64,000 bases of DNA from Capsicum annuum (taxonomy: Eukaryota; Streptophyta; Magnoliopsida; Solanales; Solanaceae), in assembly GCF_002878395.1 (NCBI RefSeq), contig NW_025892690.1, positions 62,001 through 126,000 on the forward strand. The letters run 5' to 3'. Position 1 is the first letter of the stretch, and every line of letters begins with the position of its first letter. Shown piece after piece: positions 48,429 to 63,392 of the stretch. The notes beneath the pieces are model-generated. The model made no database searches, was not told where the DNA came from, and was given only the letters and a program-made list of their open reading frames with translations. Made by a program: the position numbers and the translations under genes.

Positions 48429-48966
48429 TAGCTGACTGTTTTGTTTTATTACTAATGGAAGCACTAAGAAGAAACCACAAGGTAGTTGCTGTTCTAGACT
48501 TAAAATGGTGTTGAAAACTGATGTTAAGTGTCTCTGTGAAGGCTTTAACACTGCAGCTGTTCAGGATGAATACTGCAGGTGTTCAAGACTAATGCTACAG
48601 CTGTTCAGGACTAACTGATGTTGATTAGGACTAATGCTACAGCTTCTCCTGCTCTTTCTTCAGTTGCTGGATCAACAACCATCTCAGCAGGTGCTCCAAA
48701 TTTTTCCAACATTCAATACACACCAACTCTTGAAGAATGGGAATGAATAATTCCAAGCAACTTTAAAACATACAAAGAATCGAAACAGACAACAAAAGCT
48801 AAAAGTAGATATAAAACATTTCATTTCATCAAAATGTAACATTCTTACAAGACCAACATTACATCAACAAACGAAACCTAACAAGAAGAAATTTAAGTCA
48901 TTTTGCAACTTCAACACTAGGAAGGCAATCATAACTTCAAGGCCATCAAAACTTCAATGCCAAACT
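48429..48966. other. MULE intergenic region, right arm
   Basis: Mirror of 16365-16902. No gene seen. Confidence 0.5.
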
Positions 48967-49376
48967 TCAACAATTTGGCTTTAATATCCATATTCTCCAC
49001 AACAACAAACAAGTAGCAATGACACCAACAATATTATATCTTCTAGCTCAATTTTCTTTATCTTCAAAGGACTTAACTTTCTTCAACAAACCCCTAATCA
49101 CCCTATTTGCTTGTGAAGAGTGTCGTTCTTCATACCAATCAAAGTAATCACACCCGTTTCATTTCTACAAAATTAATAACAAAAATAATTACAAAATCAA
49201 TAATTAATCGACTTATTAAGTTAAGAAGTAAAAAACATTACCTTCGAATTTTTACACATAAAAAATCTACGACCGGGATTTTGTTGAGTCGAAGAAATCT
49301 TTAGTAATGCTTCATTACCACATTTACAATAGCGATAATCTTTTTCGCAAAAAGCCATGGACGGCGAGCTCGACAT
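48967..49376 (-). pseudogene. GRF zinc-finger protein, disrupted, right arm
   Basis: Mirror of 15955-16364. On minus: ATG at 49376-49374, intron 49165-49241, and the same two TGA codons. Confidence 0.8.
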
Positions 49377-49770
49377 TGTCCAATTCAATTCGAATAAAAT
49401 AAGAAAAAGTTTAAACTTTTGAAAAATTATATAAGAAGATGAAGAAGAGAGAAGTTTTTCATAAAAATAATTCTAAGAAGAGTCACAAATTAGGGTTAAA
49501 ATTTGATTTGGGAATGAAGAAGAAGATGAAATATGGGTATATTACCGTTGGAGGGTCATTTATATGCCATATCAGCAAAACAACAGGCTTCCACACGCCT
49601 TTGCGGAGTGTTTCGCACGCGTTTTGCCAACAAGGCAAAAGGTGCCAAAGTGGCACACTTGAAGGCCACTTGAGGTGTCAAAATGGAACAATGTCCACTT
49701 GAGGTGTCTAACTGAAAAATTATGCGTACTTAAGGCGGCTGCGTATGGATTAGGCCATATATATATAAAG

Positions 49771-51080
49771 GAAACATTGGAGGCTACTGATGTGGCATAC
49801 CCCAATGATCAAGAAAAATATGTATTTTTTTCTGATTTTTTTGGACATTTTTCAGCATTCAGTTTTTCTAAAGCCTTTTATTCCAATTATTTTCTTTAAA
49901 TTAATTAAATACCATTTATTTATCAGACACGTGTTTCAAGAAAAGTACCACTTAACTCATGCGGTTGTAAGACAATTCTGTCTTTCCCTTTTCCCTTCCA
50001 TATTAAATGACTAATGCTATTGGTTCAAGAAAAGTCACGTACGGATTAATTGCATGTCATGTATGCATTAATAATTTGAAACTGCTCAATTAAAATTTTA
50101 TTCCTCCGTAATTAAAAATATATTTTATAAAATTAATCCTATTAATGATGTTTTGAAATTCTAAATCTAACTATTATCATTTTTTTTAATTATTTAGTAT
50201 TAAGGATAGTATGAGAAAGAAGAAATAAAATATTCTTGATTTGCGAAAATAGATAATTAATTTGAAACAAACATATTTAAAAAAAATACCAAGTAAAATA
50301 GAACGAAAAAAATTATTTATTTCTTACTCTTTTTATCTCGTGCATTAGATTTAATTAGCCCAAATAATATATGAAATTAAATAACAATAAAGATACACAA
50401 CCATTTAACAATTGAAAAGTCTCCATCATAAATTTAAATACCCATCTTTGAAAATTACACAATGCATTTCTCCTCCTCTTTTATCTTATAAGCTGTCCCT
50501 AATCTCATGTATTTCTCTTAAATTTTGAGGCCTTTAAATTTATTTTATATTTTATATTTTAATGATTAATAAAATTTGTCTTTGTAGATTTGTAAAATAT
50601 GCTACAAATCTAAGTTCGTCTTTCTATCATTTTATGAGGATGAATTCAGTTTTTATTCAATTATATAGTTAAATAAATAAATTTGATTCATATTATTCAA
50701 TCAGCTAAAGGTTATACTTTTCAGCTTCATTCGTTTCATCCAAAAGAAGTTTGATCTTGAAATATGAGGTAAAATGCATATTTGATTGAAAGGTTATTTA
50801 TTTTAATTCTATAGGGAACTGTTAATATTCTCTTTCTTTTTGTTGTAGGTGTTATTAATATACCAAATACATGGGCCATAGCTACGAGCTATAGTGGAAA
50901 AATGAGAAGCAAACAGAGCCTCTATTCATTAAACTGTGGATTCTAGCAATTTAGAGTGAATATACTCCTTCGTATATTGGCAGAAGATTTTTGTTCGAGT
51001 TAATATAATTGTCTTCTTATTTTTAAACTACATCTTTTTTTTTTTATATAAAAAATATGGACTACTTGAATTAAGGACGA
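49771..51080. other. AT-rich sequence without recognised genes, right arm
   Basis: Mirror of 14251-15560. Confidence 0.45.
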
Positions 51081-51240
51081 CAAGGAATAATCTTGTTTTA
51101 AAAGTCTAAGCGAGTGTCCTACGTACTAGGCCAAAAGATTCACATTATTTTTTATTTTTGTCGAGGAATAATCTTATTTAAGAAGTCCAAGCTAGTGTCT
51201 CATGTACTGGGCAAAAGGTTCACATTATTTTTTATTTTTG
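51081..51240. repeat. Two tandem 80-base copies, right arm
   Basis: Mirror of 14091-14250, with identical differences between the two units. Confidence 0.8.
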
Positions 51241-54038
51241 CCGTTCAAGTTATTTATCAAATATATAGAGTTGAACTAAGTATTATTTTTATGATTTTTA
51301 GTTTTAAGAGACTAATTCTTCAATATTCTCCTATTATAAATTCAGAATAATCTTTATTTACAATATTGAATAGTGATCATAACTTACTTTAAATTAAATT
51401 GGCTAATCAACTATTCTTCTGTTAAGTTTTTTTAATTACATACATGAAAATATTTCTTTTATTGACTTATTTTTTCTAAACATTAATCACTTTGTCAATT
51501 CATAATTGAACATGGTGAAATTTGAAAAAAAGAAAAAGAAAGTAATTATAATGATAGGCATTAATTAATAATTTTTCTAGATAATAATTAACATTTTGTA
51601 TTTAGTAAAAGTATATAGCAAAAATATGTGGTAATATAGGTGGTGAAAATGTAAGGTTAGGCAAAACACGTCTAGAGAAGTAAAATGTGAGATCGAAAAA
51701 ATCTGACTTCAAAGAATTTTTAAAGACATACGATGGTTATCATTGTGGATAGATCAAAAGCACATGATTCAAAGAGCAGAAGAAAGACTCATATTTTGAT
51801 GACGCGATTAAAAGGATAAAAAAAGAGACAAATAAGCAAAGATATTATTAGACATGTATATATATTTTTTTAATTAAAAGTGGCTTGAGGCCATTTAATA
51901 AAGTGAAAAAGAAAATTTGCACATAACATATTATCATATATATATAGAGAGAAAGAGAGAGAGAGTCTGATCATGACAAAGAAATATTGACCAACATTAC
52001 TAACAATATTTTCATATGGTCATAGTACTTTTGGGCTGAGTGAAGTCTTTTTATTGATAAATATTTTATTTTTTGTAATTTACTATTAATATTTTTCTCT
52101 CAATTATATGATATTCGGATATGATAAGTACAATAAAAATACATTGTATTCTTGTGCTTTAAATTTTTTCTTTTAATTTTCACTAAATGTCTCTAGCTTA
52201 AAATATTCAATTTGCCACATCGTTTCTCGAATACGAAGCTTATTAGGATAGTATATAGACCAACACCACAGGAAGAGCATACATTCCTCATTAAAGCTCA
52301 AAAGGTTCATATTCTTTATATTTATTTTCTTTGTTTTCATTTTAAAATAATTCTTACATATTATTATCATAATATCTAACTGTTAATAAACAAACTTAAA
52401 GGGCTAAGTCAAGTGTGTGGACCTCATACAAACTCCACTGTAATGTTTTCCCAAATTTACATTTACGCTGAGAATATATTGATTTATTAGTTGTAATTAA
52501 ATTATAAAAGATTATAGTGTATGAAAATGTTATTAAGATTCTAATCGATAGATCTCAATTAGTTTCTTAAGACTTATTCAAGAATGAGTGATATTAATTT
52601 TTTTTCAGGTTTACAGTTGTACTATTACCGTACTTTGTTAAATACTTTTATATGACAAGTGAATATTAAGTTGATTATGTAACTGATCTGGGGGTGATGT
52701 ATATACATTAGAAAATTGCTTATTGTTTTGTCACGTGAATAAACAACTACGTACATTATAACAATTAGTTGATTTTCGAGTGAAGTACAATTATTAGATG
52801 ATTGTTGAGACTCAAGATTGTTTATTTGTGACATAAATAAATAAATAACTACATCATAATAACCAACTACCAGTGAGTTTATTTTTAATAATTTATTTTT
52901 TGATTCAATCTATAGTAAAATTTTGTGTGCATACATGGAAAAAAAAATATATCTCTTCCATCTCAATCAAATTTATAAAAATAGATGTCTTTTATAACTG
53001 CGTGAAGCGCGAATATATTCACTAGTTAAGGATAACATAATCATTTGTTCATGTGACCTGTGCAAGGGAATTAGAGTGAGTATTCAATTTTTTCTATTTC
53101 TCCTGCGTCCCTTCTTTCACACTATACTACTGTAGTCCTCTTAACTCTTAGCTAATTATTTATCACACTATCACTTTTATATTCTTTTCACTAAAACAAT
53201 GGCACTAACGTAGATGCTAAGCAATATACTTAAAAGTCTCTTGCGATGCCTGACTGAATATTTTCCTACACGGCCTGCTCTAGCTCAAACTTTACCTTGA
53301 TTTATATCTCCACAAAAAAATACAAAAGGATATGAAGCAAATCACGGGAAGAAAACATTCAACAGAGAAAATAAACTGTTAAAAGTTTCATTTGTGTCCA
53401 ACTTTATCAACTAACTCTCTAAATATATCAATATTAAATGCATTTAACTGCTCATTAACTATGGAAACCTCACTTATGCCTTAAAAAACTCATCATAATA
53501 TTATTACTCTCTGTTGCAGTTGCAGTTTATCGAGAACATGAATAGATAGGAAGGTGTGGAGAACAAGAATTAGGGATAGAAGGTTAGTAGATAGGATTGT
53601 GTCCATATTAGTAGATAGGAGTGTCTTATCTTATTGTCCTTAATAGTAGTCATAGTGCCCTTAATAGTAGTCGTAGGACTACTCTTGTTGTTTCATATTC
53701 TATAAACATTGACAATGAGCTTACGAAAATATTCACCTTGAGAAAATGGGTTCAAGGTGACCTGTAGACTTGCTTGGATGAATTTGTCCATTAATCAGGT
53801 GGCCTATTATCATTTGGATTTCTGGTTGCAATATCAGGAATGTTGCAAGATAAAAGTTTCATCTGTACTATTTTCCTATGTTATTCCTGTGATCTCACAA
53901 CAACATAATCATAACCTTCTAATACTATAGAAACATAAATAAAACACCCCATCACCCCTAAGAGAATCCTGAAAAAATAAAAAAAGTCTGCAACCAATAT
54001 CTATTCTGTCATGAGCAAGCTGTTTTTGTGAGGTAATC
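51241..54038. other. AT-rich sequence without recognised genes, right arm
   Basis: Mirror of 11293-14090. Confidence 0.5.
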
Positions 54039-56154
54039 TGTAATGTCCCATAGCATTCTTGACTTAATACCTCACTTGGTAGCATTCTTAAAGAGCCAAC
54101 TATTTGAAAATATTCTAAATGTCAAAAAGACTTAGCCATATTTTAAGCTCCTAAACTTTTATGATTTCTAAATCGATCTTCCCGACCTCGAGATACGGAT
54201 TTTTAAGTTGATTCATGTTCAGGGGTGTAAAGGGCGTGTCTTGGGGAAGTTTGCGATTTTTCTAACGACGTTTGAGGCGTGTTTAGATTTTAAAAACAAA
54301 ACGTTAACGCGATATGGCCGTATCACGTCGGGTAGCGCGTCGGCAGGATCAACGCGTCGCATTGCTTATCGCGTCGGAGGGACAGATGTTGCGCGTTAGG
54401 AAACGCATTGGGTGCCCAATTCGCATTAATAAATTCTGGGTTTGGGAGGTTATTTCAGTCTTTTCCCTTGTCATATCTTAGTCATAACACAAAATTAAAA
54501 CGTCTTAAGGGCATATTATGCTCAAATCCACTCAAATTTATCAAGAAACAAACCCTAAATCCCCTTCCAAAGACCAAGAATTCACCTCTTAAGTTCAAGA
54601 ATTTCCAAAAGACAAGTCAAGAGTTGGGTTCCATTCTCCAAACTAAGTAATCTAAGGTACGTGGGGCTTTTCTAAACTATATGGGCATGGTGAAATCGTT
54701 TTAATCATGTTTAGATGTTGAGAAATCATGAACTTACAAAGGGGTTTGAATTTACATTTACAATTATGCATTATGAAACCTTTTGAGAGAATAAGTTTAA
54801 TTTTCGTTCATATATATGTATACATGTGGTTTGAGTTTTGAAACTTGATTTGAGATCATGAAGATTTATGATCCCTCTCTCATTATGAATTATTCGATTG
54901 CATGTTGAGAAGTATGACATAAATGTCTTTACAATTATGTGTTGACTTGATTTTGATGATGACTTGAAGAGAGGGCGTTTTCTTAATTACATAAATGACA
55001 GTAATGATTTAAAGAAAGCAATTGCATGATTTGTTACAAGAATACTTGACCACTACGTGTTTATGAATTGAAATTGAGGATCTCTGCCTAAGTTTTCATG
55101 AATTTCACTATATGCATCCTAGTTTGGTGGTATGAACACAATGTTTTGAAAGAGAAAACCGTAATATGATATTGAATGGCTTAGATATGACTTGCAAGTC
55201 TTGATACGACGATACCAAATCAGATAAGGCCATAATAAACTCAGAACATAATACAGATTTTATTTCAGATTTTGAATTCAGAAAGATGCATATTTAGAAC
55301 AAGCTAAAAATGGGCACTAAGAGAGTTAGGTGGTTACCGAAGTAGGCATGAGTCATATGATTCATTGCTTGAAATCGTGTTTTACCGATATGGGTTTATT
55401 ATGTCTCTAAAGAGAGATTATACGCTTGCCTACTGCCCTGCAGCATATTAGATTCAGATACTCCAACCCTTGCGGCAAACTTGGGTTGGGGGCTTGGCCG
55501 CCGAGTTAAGGGCAGATCCCATATATCCAGTGGGATACTTTCAAAATATGTAGGGCATTCCACCTAGCTCAGAAGTAACAGAAATAAAGGAATTGTATCT
55601 ACAAAATCCCTTTAAGATCATTTGAGAATTGCCCGTGTGTTTTGAATTACTCCATGCATAACGCTTTATGAAATACTCTCACTTATGTTACATATAAAAG
55701 TACATTATTTTGGATTGCTTTGCGCACCAGTATAGTTGTATTGATCCCCAGTATTTCAGGGTCCAAGGCTCAGTCCAGAGGTCCCTCTAAGCTATAGATT
55801 TGTCAAACAGAAGTGTGCAGTTGGTGAGACTCCCTTATTTCAGAAGGTTTGTCTTTAGAACATTGTTATTTCATTTTGTTTTTGGTCTGACTGGGGGTAT
55901 TGTCCTCACTTAAGATGTTGATTTTCATATTATTGGAGATTTTGCAGACTAGTGTCTTGTATTTTGAATGTTATGAACTTAATTTCATATTATTCATTGG
56001 AACTCAGAGATTGACCATGTTTCCATCTTATTATATTTTCCGTATTTCTTAATAAGATATGAATGATGTACATGATTTCCAGATAAGAAGGGCGCTCGGG
56101 CCTTCATGGTTTGGGATGCCCATCGCAGCTAGGGCCTCGGCTTGGCTGATGACA
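54039..56154 (+). repeat. Element A 5' LTR, right arm
   Basis: Starts TGTAATGTCCC, ends GGCTGATGACA. Confidence 0.92.
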
Positions 56155-56158
56155 AACT

Positions 56159-56170
56159 TGGTATCAAAGG
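56159..56170 (+). other. Element A primer binding site, right arm
   Basis: TGGTATCAAAGG four bases inside the LTR. Confidence 0.82.
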
Positions 56171-56360
56171 ATGGTTTATGGTCCCAGGGTGTCTGTAAAA
56201 TCACGTCGGGTAGAGCTCTATTTATGGGTGCGTAGTGCGCCACTCTTATAAGCCAGGGGTTATAAGGCATTTAGGAATGCCTCTCTTTTTTATGACTTAT
56301 TTATGCTATAGAGTCTGTATGTACTCTAATCAATGATTTCCTATATTTCACAAAGTTATC

Positions 56361-57719
56361 ATGCCTCCCTATCCATCCAATGAATAGAATGCCCTAGCTG
56401 AGGATGTATGCCCTATCCATGGGATGCGGACCCATAATAGAGCTCATATTCTAGAGTTTGTTGCTACTCCAAGAGTCCCTTCTGTTTAGACTAGTCCACC
56501 TAGAGCACCCAAGTCTCCTCGGTCCGGAGCTAATCGTACTCCACCTCCCTCGAGAGAAGTATCTAATGCTGAGTTCTGACAGTCTATGAATATGATAGCC
56601 CAGTTGGTGGCTTCTCAGAACTGATGGTTTGAAGATATGTGGTCTGTGTCTGGTTCATCTGAGGTTACCTGGATGGGCTAATTCATAAGGCTAAACGCAC
56701 CTATATTTACTGATATGAAGGTTGAGGAGGACCCCTATGGGTTCATTGACGAACTGGAGAAAATTTTTAGGGTTTTGCATGCGAATGAGGTTAAAGGGGT
56801 TGAACTGGTGGCCTATCAGCTTAAGGATGTGGAAAATCAGTGGTATAATGAATAGGGGGATTCTAAGGGTACAAATGTTGAGCCCTCGGTGTAGGGTGAG
56901 TTTGTGGATGCTTTTCTAGATCATTTCTTTTCTCAGGAATTGCGGGAGTCAAAGTCTGAATAATTCATGAATTTGACACAAGGGAAAATGAGTGTCAAGG
57001 AGTACACCTTGAAATTCAACTAGTTATCCTGTTATGCTCCAGAATTGGCGGGTAACATGAAAGCTCACATGAGGAAGTTTGCATCCGGTCTCTCGGATGA
57101 TTTGATATTGGAATGCAAAGGAGCAATGATGAATATAGACATGGATTTCTCCGGGTTGTCCGTTCATATGTAATAGATAGAAGAGTAGAAGAAAAGGATG
57201 GCAGAGGCAAGGGAGAAGGACAAGCAGACCAAGAGGGCCAGATCTACAGATCAGAAAAACAGTCAGCACCAAGGTGGTAATTGGGTAATAGGTGGTCTAA
57301 AAAAAGTTTTGGAGCAACGCTCAGTCATCAGCTAGTGCCCCAGCGCCCAGGCCCCAAAGTGATCAACGATTTTCTTATTTTCTTCCTAATAATGTACCGA
57401 GAGTTCAGAGTATACAGTCGCAAGGGAGTGTGACTAAACCTGCTAGGTCATATTCCCCCTGTGACTCGTATGGGAGTATCATCTAGGGAAGTGCCAGTTT
57501 GGCAGGTTAGTGTGCTATTCTTATGGCTATCTAGGTTATATTTAGAGAGACTGTCCATCTGCTAGAGGAAGTTTTGAAGGTGCTAAGTCTCAAGTAAATT
57601 CGTCAGCCCCACCACTACCACCCAAGGGTACTACTTTAGCTACCGGGGGCGGTCGCAACTGATTGTATGCTTTGTCAAATTGCTAGGATACAGAGGCTTC
57701 ACCAGATGTAGTCACGAAT
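56361..57719 (+). pseudogene. Element A gag, right arm
   Basis: Mirror of 7612-8970. The gag core runs from about 56730 to 57170. Confidence 0.8.
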
Positions 57720-58196
57720 ATGTTACAAATTTTCTCCCATAATGTGTATGTGTTACTTGATCCTAGGTCTACATTGTCTTATCTGACGTCGTATGTGGCA
57801 GTCAATTTTGGGTTTGAGCCTGAAGTTATTTCAGAACCTTTCTCTGATTCCACCCCTGTTGGTGACTCTATTGTGTCTAGGAGGGTGTATAGAAACTATA
57901 TTGTGTCCATTTGTACTTGGGATACTATGGAAGACCTAGTAGAGCTTGATATGAATGACTTTGATGCTATTTTAGGGATGAATTGGCTCCACTCGTGTTA
58001 TGCCATACTAGACTATAGAACCCGAAAAGTCACCTTTCTTTTTCTAAATAAACCTGTGATAGAGTGGGAGGGGTATTTTTTAAAACCTAAGGGGAAATTC
58101 ATCTCTTATCTCAAAGCTCGCAAACTTATTTCTAAGGGTTGTCTGTATCATATGATTCGGGTAAAAGATTCTAATACTGAAAATCCTTCTCTCTAG
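57720..58196 (+). pseudogene. Element A aspartic protease, right arm
   Basis: Mirror of 7135-7611. The Arg replacing the active-site Gly is AGG at 57765-57767. Confidence 0.87.
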
Positions 58197-58974
58197 TTTG
58201 TCCCTATAGTTAATGAATTCCAAAAAGTTTTTCCTAATGATCTCTCAAGGATCCCACCTGAGAGGAAGATAGATTTCGGTATTGACTTGTTGCCAGACAC
58301 TCTTCCTATTTTAATTCCACCATACCAAATGACTCCTGCAGAACTAAAAAAGTTGAAAGAACAACTAAAAGATCTTGATATAGGCTTTATTAGTACTAGC
58401 GTCTCTTCCTGGGTTGCACCAGTGCTCTTCATGCGTAAGAAGGATGGCTCTCTCCATATGTATATAGACTACAGTCATCTGAACAAGGTCACTGTTAAAA
58501 ATAAATACCCTCTTTCTAGAATTGATGATTTGTTTGACCAAATTCAGGGTGCCAAATATTTCTCCAAGATAGACCTCCATTTGGGGTATCATCAGTTGAA
58601 GGTTAGGGAGGATGGTATTCCTAAAAAATCTTTCCAAACTCGATACGATCGTTATGAATTTTTATCCATGTCTTTCAAATTGACTAATGCCCCCATAACT
58701 TTCATGGACCTAATGAATAGGCTATTTTGTCAGTTTCTAGATCTATTCGTCATAGTATTTATTAACGACATCTTGGTTTATTCTAAGAATGCGGAGGATC
58801 ATGCTAACCGCCTATGAATCATCCTCCATACCCTCAAAGATCATGAGTTTTACGTAAAGTTTTTAAATGTGAATTCTGGCTTAGTGTTATTGCTTTCTTC
58901 GAGCACGTTGTTCCTAGTGAGGGGATCAAAGTTGACGCCCAAAAGGTTGAGTTATAAGAAAATGGCCCAGGCCC
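58197..58974 (+). pseudogene. Element A reverse transcriptase, right arm
   Basis: Mirror of 6357-7134. The FIND box is at 58758-58769. Confidence 0.9.
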
Positions 58975-59723
58975 ATGACTCCAACCGATATCCAGAGCTT
59001 CTTGGGTTCGGCAGGGTATTACAGAAGATTTGTAGAGAGTTTTTCCTCCATAGCTAATCCCCTTACCAAATTGACTCAGAAAAAGGTAAAGTTCTTGTGG
59101 TCGGACTCATGTGAAAATAGTTTTGAGAAACTAAAAGATAAGTTCACTACCACACCAGGTCTGACTCTCCCTAATGGTAGAGAAGGTTTTGTTGTGTATT
59201 GTGATGCATCTCGAGTGAGACTTGGGTATGTGCTTATGCAACATGGTAAAGTGGTGGCTTGTGCATCTATGCATTTGAAGGGACACAAAAAAAATTATCC
59301 CACTCATGACTTAGAGTTAGTAGTCGTGGTATTTGCACTTAAAATCTGGCGGCATTATCTTTATGGGGTGCTATAGATATATTCACTAACCACAAAAGTT
59401 TTTATTATGTTTTCACGCAGAAAGAATTGAATCTTAGACAAATGTGGTGGTTGGAACTGGTAAAGGATTATGACATGATCCTGTACTATCATCCGAGCAA
59501 GGAAAATATGGTGGCCGACGCCCTCAACAAGTTGTAAATGGGTAGTCTTTCTCATGTTGAGAAAGGAAAAAGGGAGATGGTCAAAGATATTCACCGTCTT
59601 GCAAATCTGGGGGTTCGACTTCTGAATTCCAAAAATGAAGGAGTAATTTTTCATGAGATAGCTAAATTTTCCCTATATGCTGAAATTAAGGAAAAGAAGG
59701 CCGAAGATCCAATCTTGTTGTAG
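58975..59723 (+). pseudogene. Element A RNase H region, right arm
   Basis: Mirror of 5608-6356. Open 58975-59376, with CDAS near 59200. Confidence 0.85.
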
Positions 59724-59735
59724 ATTAAGAATGAT

Positions 59736-60417
59736 GTGGGTCAACAGAAGGTGCTGGAGTTTGAAATTTACGGTGATAGGATTTTTAGGTATCAAGGTAG
59801 GCTTTGTGTGCTTGATGTAGATGGGTTGCGAGAAAGAATTCTCGATGAAGCTCACACTTTGAGGTATATTTTCACCAAGGTTCTACTAAAATATATCATG
59901 ACCCTAAGGCTATTTATTGGTGGAACATTATAAAAAGAGATGTTGCCAACTTTGTGTCTAAGTATTTGATTTGTCAACAAGTCAAAGTGGAACATTTGAG
60001 GCTAGGTAGTACTTTCCAAGAGATATTCTTGCTAATGTGGAAATGGGAGATGATAAATATGGATTTCATCATGGGGATTTTGAGGTCCCAAAACCAATAT
60101 GATTCCACTTAGGTGATTATAGACCAGATGACCAAGTCAACTCACTTTCTGCTCGTGAGGATTAACTATTGAGGAGATGATTATGCCAAGCTGTACATTG
60201 AGGAAATAGTTTGCTTACATGGGGCACTGGTATACATTATATTCAATCGAGGTACGCAATTCTCTTAATAGTTTTGGCGGTCTTTTCAGAGGGATTTAGG
60301 TACCCAAGTGAACCTGAGTACCGCCTTCTACCCTCAGACTGATGGGTAAGTTGAACGCACCATTCAGACCCTTAAGGATATATTGAGGGTTTGTGTGATT
60401 AACTTTATAGGTAGTGG
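59736..60417 (+). pseudogene. Element A integrase zinc domain and core, right arm
   Basis: Mirror of 4914-5595, frameshifted after 59865. Confidence 0.75.
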
Positions 60418-61155
60418 GTGGATCATTTGTCATTGATAGAACTTGCCTACACCAATAGCTACCACTCCAGTATTCAGATGGCTCCTTTTGAGGTACTTTA
60501 TGAGAGGAGATGTAGGTCACTAATTGGATGGTATGAAGTGGGTGAAACCAAATTATTTGGGACTGATCTAATTCATCAGGAAATGGAGAAGGTGAATATC
60601 ATTAAAGAAAGACTTAAGACAGCTCAGAGTCGCCAGAAATCCTATCTCGATGTTAGGAGAAGGGAGTTGGAATTTGAGGTCGGTGATCAGGTGTTTCTAA
60701 AAGTCTCCACCATGAAAGGAGTCATGCGATTTAGAAAAAAGAGGAAGCTCAATCCTCGTTACATAGGACCGTACTAGATTGTGAGAAGGATAAGTGGGGT
60801 TACCTATGAGTTAGATTTGCCCACGAGCCTGGCTTCCGTGCATCCAGTATTCCATGTGTCCATGTTGAAGAAGTGCATTACAGATCATTCTCTAGTGTTG
60901 CTTTTGGAAGAGATCAATGTGAAAGGCTCCTTGTCATATTAAGAAGAACCTATTGTTATTTTGGATTGCCAAGTTAGGAAGCTAAGGAGTAAGGAAATAG
61001 TTTCGGTTAAGGTGTTGTGGAAGAATAAAAAAGCCAAGGAAGCTACTTGGGAGTCAGAAGATGACATGCGAACTAGATACCCAACCCTCTTTGAGACTAT
61101 AGATGATGACATAGAAGGTATAAATCGTATACTAATCTCTTTATCTTTTCCTTAG
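60418..61155 (+). pseudogene. Element A integrase C-terminus and chromodomain, right arm
   Basis: Mirror of 4176-4913. GPY-type end near 60775; chromodomain within 60950-61110. Confidence 0.85.
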
Positions 61156-61210
61156 TATGCTTGAAGTCGTAGCATTAGGGTCATGATAATGTAATGTTAT
61201 TAGGGTAATG

Positions 61211-61226
61211 CTAAAAGGGGGGATAA
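61211..61226 (+). other. Element A polypurine tract, right arm
   Basis: CTAAAAGGGGGGATAA directly before the 3' LTR. Confidence 0.85.
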
Positions 61227-63392
61227 TGTAATGCCCCGTAGCATTCTTGACTTAATACCTCACTTGATAGCATGATTAAAGTGCTAACTATCTAAAAATT
61301 TTCTAAGTATCAAAAGGAATAAGCCATATTTAAAGCTCCTAAACTTTTATGATTTCTAAATCGATCTTCCCGACCTCGAGATGCAGATTTTAAAGTTTAT
61401 TCATGTTCAAAGGTGTAAAGGGGGTGTCTCGGGGAAGTTTGGGATTTTTTGGACAACGTTTGAGGCATGTTTGGATTTAGAAAATAGAATGTTAACGCGA
61501 TATGGCCGCGTCGCATTGGGTACTGTGTCGGCAAGACCGATGCATCGCGTAGCTTATCGCGTTGGAGGGATTAATGTGGCATGCCAGTTAGCGTGTCGGG
61601 TGCCCGATTCGCATTAATAAATTTTAGGTTTGGATGGGTATTTCAGTCTTTTCCCTCATCATATCTCATCTATAACATGAAATTAAAATATCGTTAGGGC
61701 ATATTATGCTCAAATACACTCAAATTTATCAATAAATAAACCCTAACTCCCCTCCCAAAGACCAAGAATTCACTTCTTAAGTTCAAAAATTTCCAAAAGA
61801 CAAGTCAAGAGTTGGGTTCCATTCTCCATACTAAATAATCTAAGGTACGTGAGGCTTTTCTAAACTATATGGGCGTGGTGAAATCGTTTTAATCATGTTT
61901 AGATGTTGAGAAATCATGAACTTACAAAAGGGTTTGAATTTACATTTACAATTATGCATTATGAAACATTTTTTATAATAATGTTTTGGTCTTGAGGCCT
62001 TCCCTTAAATTCAATTTTCGTTCATATATATGTATACATGTGGTTTGTGTTTTGAACCTTGATTTGAGAGCATGAAGATTTATACTCCCTCTCTCGTTAT
62101 GAGTTATTCGATTGCATATTGAGAAGCATGACATAAATATATTTACAATTATTTATTGACTTCATTTTGATGATGACTTGAAGAGAGGACATTTTCTTAA
62201 TTACATAAATTAAAATGATGATTTAAAGAGAGCAATTGCATGATTTGTTACAAGAATACTTGACCACCACGTGTTTGTGAATTGAAATTGAGGATCTTTG
62301 CCTAAGTTTTCATGAATTTCACTATATTCATTCTCTTATACTGTTTGAATAGTTTGGTGGTATGAACACAATGTTTTGAAAGAGAAGACTGTAATATGAT
62401 ATTGAATGGCTTAAATATGACTCGTAAGTCATGGTATGACAATACCAAATCAGATAAGGCCATAATAAACTCAGAACAGAAAATAGATTTCATTTCAGAT
62501 TTCAGATTTTGAATTCATAAAGATGCATGTTTAGAACAGGCTAAAAATGGGCACTAAGAGAGTTAGGTGGTTACCCGAAGTAGGCATGAGTCATACGATT
62601 CATTGCCCAGAACTATGTTTTGCCGATACGGGTTTATTATGTCTCCAAAGAGGGATTATACGTTGGCCTAGTACCCTGTGGCATATCACATTCAATACTC
62701 CAACCTTTGCGACAAACTTGGGTTGGGGGCTTTGACGCCAGTTAAGGGCGGATCTCATATATCCCGTGGGATACTTTTAGATATGTTGAGTGTACCACCT
62801 AGCTCAGAAGTTACACAAATAAAGGAAATGCATCTAAAAAATCGCTTTAAGTTTATTCGAGAATTGCCTATGTGTTTTAAATTAATCCATACATAACGCT
62901 TGATGAAATACTCTCGCTTATGTTACATATAAAAGTAAATTATTTTGGATTGATCTGTGTACTAGTACATTTGTATTGACCCCTTATATTTCAGGGTCCA
63001 AGGCTCAATTCAGGGGTCCCGCTAAGCCATAGATTTGTCAGACAGAAGTGTGAAGTTGGTGAGCCTCCCTTATTTCGGAAGGCCTATTTTTAGAACATTG
63101 TTATTTTATTTTATTTTTGGTCCAACTGGGGCGTTGTCCCAGCTTAGAAAAGATATTGATTTTCATTTCGTTAGAGATTTCACAGACTGATTTCATGCGT
63201 TTTGAATAATATGAACTTAATTTCATATTATTCAGTGGAACTCAGAGATTGGCCATGTTTCTTTCTTATTATATTTTCCATATTTCTCAATAAGATATGC
63301 ATGATATATATGATTTCCAGATAGGAAGGGTGCTCGGGCCTTTATGGTTCGGGATGCCCGTCACGACCAGGGCCTCAACTCGGGTTGTGACA
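61227..63392 (+). repeat. Element A 3' LTR, right arm
   Basis: Starts TGTAATGCCCC, ends GGTTGTGACA. Confidence 0.92.

Larger units (their letters stand above)
44341..49770 (+). mobile_element. MuDR-like MULE, right-arm copy
   Basis: Mirror of 15561-20990, with the transposase on plus and the GRF gene on minus. The outer edge near 49770 is approximate. Confidence 0.65.
54039..63392 (+). mobile_element. Element A, right-arm copy
   Basis: Mirror of 1939-11292, on plus. The flanks TAATC (54034-54038) and TAATA (63393-63397) are the complement of the imperfect duplication seen on the left. Confidence 0.93.
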